A DNA stretch of 64,000 nt from NCBI GenBank assembly GCA_032158295.1, contig CM063260.1, positions 8,102,767 to 8,166,766 on the forward strand. The letters are read 5' to 3'. Positions within the stretch are counted from its first letter, which is position 1; every line of letters begins with the position of its first letter. This stretch comes from Pycnopodia helianthoides (Eukaryota > Echinodermata > Asteroidea > Forcipulatida > Asteriidae). The notes under the pieces are model-generated. The model searched no databases. It was given only the letters and a program-made list of their open reading frames with translations, and was not told the origin of the DNA. This document shows positions 59,414 to 64,000 of the stretch, piece by piece. A program made the position numbers and the translations under genes.

Positions 59414-59799
59414 AGGAACATTACAGAATTGGTTTTTGCTAACAAAACAGTTGCTGGCAGGGTAAGCACTTTATGTAATCCACCATATACATAAACTGAC
59501 AAACCTGTAGAAGTTTGAGATCGATCGGCCATCTGGGTCACGAGAAAATAGTGAAAAACCGATTACACATTTGCATGAAATCAATATAGGTTCAACAAAT
59601 GAATAAAACGCTCACTGGGCGATAAACTCCAATCGGAAAAATAGTTCATTAATTTCTCATCAAATATGGCATTTCAGACAGAAATATTTCAATGGATGTT
59701 TTCTACTATCATCATCATTAGACCGTGTAAGTTTTATGTAAATCTGTGATAAAAAGTATATTTTTCAAGTTTTTTTCTTCTCAATTCTGTAATGTTCCT
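59414..59799 (+). mobile_element. piggyBac-type MITE, AGGAACATT family, copy D
   Basis: 386 bp, TTAA at 59410-59413 and 59800-59803. Terminus AGGAACATTACAGAATTGGT; right end complement with one change. Lies about 120 bp beyond the last possible poly(A) signal of the preceding gene. Confidence 0.92.
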
Positions 59800-59803
59800 T
59801 TAA

Positions 59804-60935
59804 GATTAACTTGAACAAAATCACTCGAACCAATTTGACTATTTATCCTTGGTCATTTTGTGATGAGTTATAAATATTGGTCGTAAGTTTTCCTCCCTGT
59901 TATTTTGTTGAGATATTGGGGGGGGGGGAAACTAGCCCCCCCCCCTCGATTTTTTTACAATTTTTTCCCCGCCGTTGACGGCACCCCTGCATGGTTCCAT
60001 AAATATTTAAAATACAATCAACGCTGAAGTACCAAGTGCCTCGTAAAACCAGAACATGATGTACGCCACAAAACGGACTGGATGAATTGGTTGTTTATTG
60101 TTGTTGCTATGCATTTTTCTTGTTTGGATGAGTCTGTAGTGTGACGTCACAGTGCTGTTTTGATTCATAAAGGCGCTTTGAGCCTTTCCGTGAAAATCGG
60201 CATTTTTGGTCAGCATTTTGATCAAATTGTTGTTGTTTTTACATTATGAAACAATTTTTATTGAGTTTTACTAAACCACATTTGACCATTACACACTCGT
60301 TTACCTTCCTATAACAAAAGACCACTAATGTTAATTTCGTTAAAGTTGATCTTTAAGAACTGAATTTAACCGAACGTTCTATAGAGTATACTGTGCGCGA
60401 ATCTGAAGCAAAATGTGACGTGTTTCACGATTCAAATCACACTATAGCACTTGAACCAGCATTCGTGCCTCGACTCCTTGGTAAAAAACGAGAGAATTTT
60501 CAAAAAATGAACCCATTTTTGAAAATGAAAGTTATTTATATATTCATGTATAACCATATAATGCTCATCTTCGGCAAACACGCAAATATTTTGCGAGATT
60601 TTTTGCAGACCATTGTGCATAAATATGACTTCATCTGAGCATGGAGGAAGAACTCCTCCATGATCTGAGTAGTGCGCCCTCGGCTAGAGGTCAAAAGAAG
60701 GTTGCTTATTGGCCCATCGTGCGCGCGGCGTGTAGGCCTACATTGTTGCATTATCGTATATTGACGTCAATGCATAAGGTCTATTATTTTATGTAAAATT
60801 TTCTTTGAGTAAAATTAGAAGATTGGTTGGATCAGAAGTGCTTAAAAGTGTGCCTATTTCTCGGTTTCAGGCACACAGAGGCTTGATTTTTCACCCCTCA
60901 AAATGTATCTGGCGTTATTCACGAGCCTCGAAGCG
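59804..60935. other. Intergenic sequence, no gene seen
   Basis: Contains a G-run next to a C-run at 59920-59945 and a short open frame at 60393-60638 with no recognisable domain. Confidence 0.4.
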
Positions 60936-60939
60936 TTTT

Positions 60940-61030
60940 CGCAGTCGTAACCAATAACTGTTTCGGTTGACTTTTCCATTGGTTAATCACTTGGCAATGA
61001 CTGAAACAGTTATTGGTTACGGCTGCGAAA
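60940..61030. repeat. Inverted repeat around CGTAACCAATAACTGTTTC
   Basis: CGCAGTCGTAACCAATAACT and its near-complement on the right are separated by about 35 bp. The symmetry continues outside with mismatches (GCGTTTTCGCAG and CTGCGAAATTAAAACGC). Probably a small foldback element. Confidence 0.65.
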
Positions 61031-61189
61031 TTAAAACGCACCCCAGATGTTCAGGCTATGATTTAACACAACTTGTGACTGTTAGGTAAATCATGCCGTA
61101 AGAGGGCGCACTGTTACTAATTAATACAAGCGCGTTACACTATCCACTAGCGATCACTGACGTCTTTGGCCAAGACTAGGGTAGTCCAT

Positions 61190-62225
61190 GGAGGAAGTCC
61201 TTTAAAAAAAATAATAAAAAAATAAATAAATCCGCTCTCCCCCCCCCCAAAAAAAGGGAAAAAAAATCCGCCCTTCCCCCCAAAAATCCCCCCATGGAAA
61301 AGAGAAAAGTCCGCATCGTAACTATGCATCTTGGCCTAGACATGGTCTCAGGCCCGTAACCAGGGCCGCCCCCCCCCAAAAAAATCAAACTTCTGAGGGA
61401 GGCACATCACCCCCTTAGACTCCCCCGTGCGTTGCTGCGCGACGGGCGGTGCCAACCCGCCGATGTACTTTTTCTTTCACATTCGCCCCCCCCCAAAAAA
61501 AAATAAATAAAAATAAATAATAAATCCTGGTTATGGGCCTGGGCGTAGCCAAGGGGGGGGGGGCCTTGTGGACACGTGCCCCCTACAAATTTCGCGATAG
61601 TGCTCACAAAAAGAAAAAGAAAAGGGAAAAAAGAGGAAAATGCGTGTTTGTATAATCTAATGTAGTGAACAATCGCGATCGTACGGAGCTTTAAAAGGGA
61701 CATAGGTTGAAAAAAAATCTGGAAAAATCTTCGTTCGAACGAACACAATATTTGTTCGAACGAACAAAATGTTCGCTCGAACGAAGATTAGTCTTAACAA
61801 GCCCGCGCGTGCACGAGTACTACCAGAGACACAGACGCTATTTTTGACGACGTGTAGGCACGTTAGCAGTAACGTCTACAGCCGGCACGCTGGCAGCCTT
61901 GTCAACACTGGAGGCTGTGTCTTTATACAGGCGGGTTTGTTAATAGTTATTTTCGTATGAACGCAGATTTTTTCCACATTTGTTTTCCAACCCATGTCCC
62001 CTTACGATCCCCCAAGCTCCGTACGATCGGGATCACTACCGCGGCCACAAAATGCCAAGAATATAAGAGGATGGTGGCCGGGTGCAGCGTCCCCCTCCCA
62101 AAATAAAAGCATGACCCCACCACTGACAAACCCATTCCCCCTGCCCCCCCACATGAAAGTAATGCCCCCTTGTGCCCCCCTCCCCACACACACACCGAAA
62201 AATTCCTGGCTGCGCCACTGTAGTC
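61190..62225. repeat. Homopolymer-rich repeat block (C and A runs)
   Basis: Several segments of poly-C followed by poly-A, plus GCCTGGGCGTAGCC and TCCTGGCTGCGCCACTG. This looks like several old insertions of one interspersed repeat. Palindromic TTCGTTCGAACGAA units lie at about 61728-61788. The open frames here consist of runs of Pro, Gly, Lys or Phe and are not genes. Confidence 0.5.
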
Positions 62226-62229
62226 ATAG

Positions 62230-64000
62230 CTGACACGCGTTGTGTACCAGAGTGATATCATGAGCTGAGCTACTCTTCTTATTACGGACACAGCAGTGGA
62301 CTCCTGAGTCTGACTCGTGAAACTTAACTGGCGAATGTTGGGAAGGTTCTTAAACGCACCCATCACCCAGCGGTATAGCACGATGATGCAGTATACTTTG
62401 ATGACTTATCATAAAAATAATATAGCGCCCTCATCTGACCCCCACGTTAAGATTCATTCTTGAGGTATTCTTGTTGTTGTCTTACAATGTCTACAGAGTT
62501 CACAAATGACGCAGAGTAAACTACTGATCATCGACATTGTTGTAATTAGTTTTCACTTCAAATATGATCTCATTCTTGATGAAGCATCTGTTGAAATAAT
62601 AGAATTTTAAGAATCGTCCCTTTTCAACTCTAAAATTGGCCGTGACTATCAAATTTTCGTTATTCACACACACTGAAACAAGAGCCCTTTTCCGTATACA
62701 TATTTTCTGTCTCTAAAGTAATCAAAAGTTGCCAAAATTAATACAAGAGCGCATAGTAAAACCAGAGTGGACAAAGCATTCCAACAATTTCCGATGTTTT
62801 CCGAAAACTGGACCTGCACTAAGGCCTATATGTCGATATAAATTTCCCAAGCTGGTTGGATCCTCTGTGTGAATAGAAAATAAAACCTTTTCCAAAAACC
62901 AATGATGTATAATATAAATTATCCCTGGTCATTTTCGGCAAACAAGGCATCTTATTTCAGTCTTAAGCATTCATATTAAAGCAATTATGTACAAAATAGT
63001 TTGTTTTCCTAATTCAAGCCAGCCAAGAAAGAAGCAATGAAATAAAGAAGTCCTTGGTTTGCATGTTTCTAGTTCTGAATGCCCATTTCGCAAACTCGCT
63101 TGTCGTAAAGCGAAAAAACGAAAGTACAATTAGGTGGAAATCTCTAGTTGCGCCTACTCTGCAATTAATTGAATGCCGATTATCGCTGAAAAGAACGAGT
63201 TATCAGTTAATTGTATATGATGCAATTAATCGCATGTCTTATCTGAATACTGAATTCCCCCTCCCCCGTCTTGTTTGTGGTGCGAGCCAACGTGAGATGA
63301 GCTCACACCACATCCTAATACCCGACATGTTGTTGGTTCTTTATTCAAATTCGACCGTTTTCGTGCACGCACAACTTCGTTCTTATCATTCAGGTTCGTT
63401 TCAGTCATTCTATTACATTTCTAAGCATCCAACTACTTGTTTACTATTCTTCAGTTTGATTTCTCAGTACTATAACTAGGGCCTACCTAATTACAAAACT
63501 GAATGGTTGACCAGCCTCTTGCTGCTGGCTTTCACGAAATTGAATGATCTCCCTGCGACCTAATGAATTAGAATGATCTTATTTGGGTGAATGCTAAGCT
63601 GTTGAAATTGAATTACTCGTTTTGATTGTTGAATGCTGATGCAACGGAGCAGTCATTTTCAAACGAAATTAAATGAGCCGGTGATGAATTGAAAGAGTTT
63701 TTGTTGAAATTGGCCCGGGAAACCGTATACATAGGCCTACATAAGTTGGTGTATACTTGCAAACATAATAAGTTTAAGCTTTTCTCCGACATGGTCGGTG
63801 ATCAGTCTTAAAACTTTGAATTTTATGCTAAGCATCTATACTTGTTTGACAAGTTTATTTAATCACATAACCTAAGATATAAACAGAAGCAGATCAGAAG
63901 TTGTGCGAATGTCCCAAATTTTCATACATGATTTATTCAATGGAATGCAGTGAAACAGCACAAGTTTAATATAGTCATAGAGTATAGTCCACTAAAATCG
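62230..64000. other. Intergenic sequence, no gene seen
   Basis: The longest frame (63054-63479, plus strand, 141 codons) has no recognisable domain, an irregular composition and no splice or start context that supports it. Confidence 0.4.

Noticed and set aside
60393..60638. 81-codon plus-strand frame
   Set aside because: No domain and no supporting context.
61407..62381. Several minus-strand frames rich in Gly, Phe and Pro
   Set aside because: Produced by poly-C and poly-A runs of an interspersed repeat.
63054..63479. 141-codon plus-strand frame
   Set aside because: No domain, no splice or start support, and composition like random AT-rich DNA.

Overview
The window is eukaryotic, AT-rich and intron-rich. 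It reads as the genome of a marine deuterostome invertebrate, most likely an echinoderm such as a sea star. The reasons are the split genes with canonical GT/AG introns, a full-length vigilin that aligns with the vertebrate protein over its whole length, a Gfo/Idh/MocA oxidoreductase of a type seen mainly in bacteria and invertebrates, and the repeat content (CR1/L2-tailed tRNA-type SINEs, TTAA-flanked MITEs, a Ngaro/DIRS-type retroelement). The species cannot be fixed from the sequence alone, and all similarity statements rest on recognition, not on a search.

Layout. (1) 1-5.3 kb: no convincing gene; one SINE (about 1777-2150) and one foldback repeat. (2) 5.47-20.3 kb, minus strand: a complete 22-coding-exon vigilin (HDLBP) gene. 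Every junction was read by eye; the model gives 1,282 residues with about 15 KH domains. A probable 5' non-coding exon lies near 23.76-23.88 kb. (3) 22.3-28.8 kb: repeats and unexplained sequence. (4) 28.84-45.77 kb, minus strand: a 12-exon Gfo/Idh/MocA-family oxidoreductase (called YteT-like in invertebrate genomes). Its introns hold a broken Ngaro/DIRS-type element, SINEs, a foldback TTAA element and a possible nested gene. (5) 46-50 kb: palindromes, a Mutator-like element with long inverted repeats and a 9-bp target duplication, and a piggyBac-type MITE. (6) 51.05-56.98 kb, plus strand: a five-exon gene for a 202-residue, highly acidic protein that I do not recognise. Its exons are copies of one module. 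(7) 57-64 kb: its long 3' UTR, another MITE, homopolymer-rich repeats and no further gene.

The most unusual observations are two minisatellites, in two unrelated genes, that have copied a splice junction many times. One repeats the 3' splice site of a vigilin exon about 15 times; any decoy would read straight into the TAG of the next acceptor. The other repeats the 5' splice site of oxidoreductase exon 5 five times, and its decoys match the donor consensus better than the real site. The other leading candidate for something undescribed is the acidic exon-module protein at 51-57 kb.
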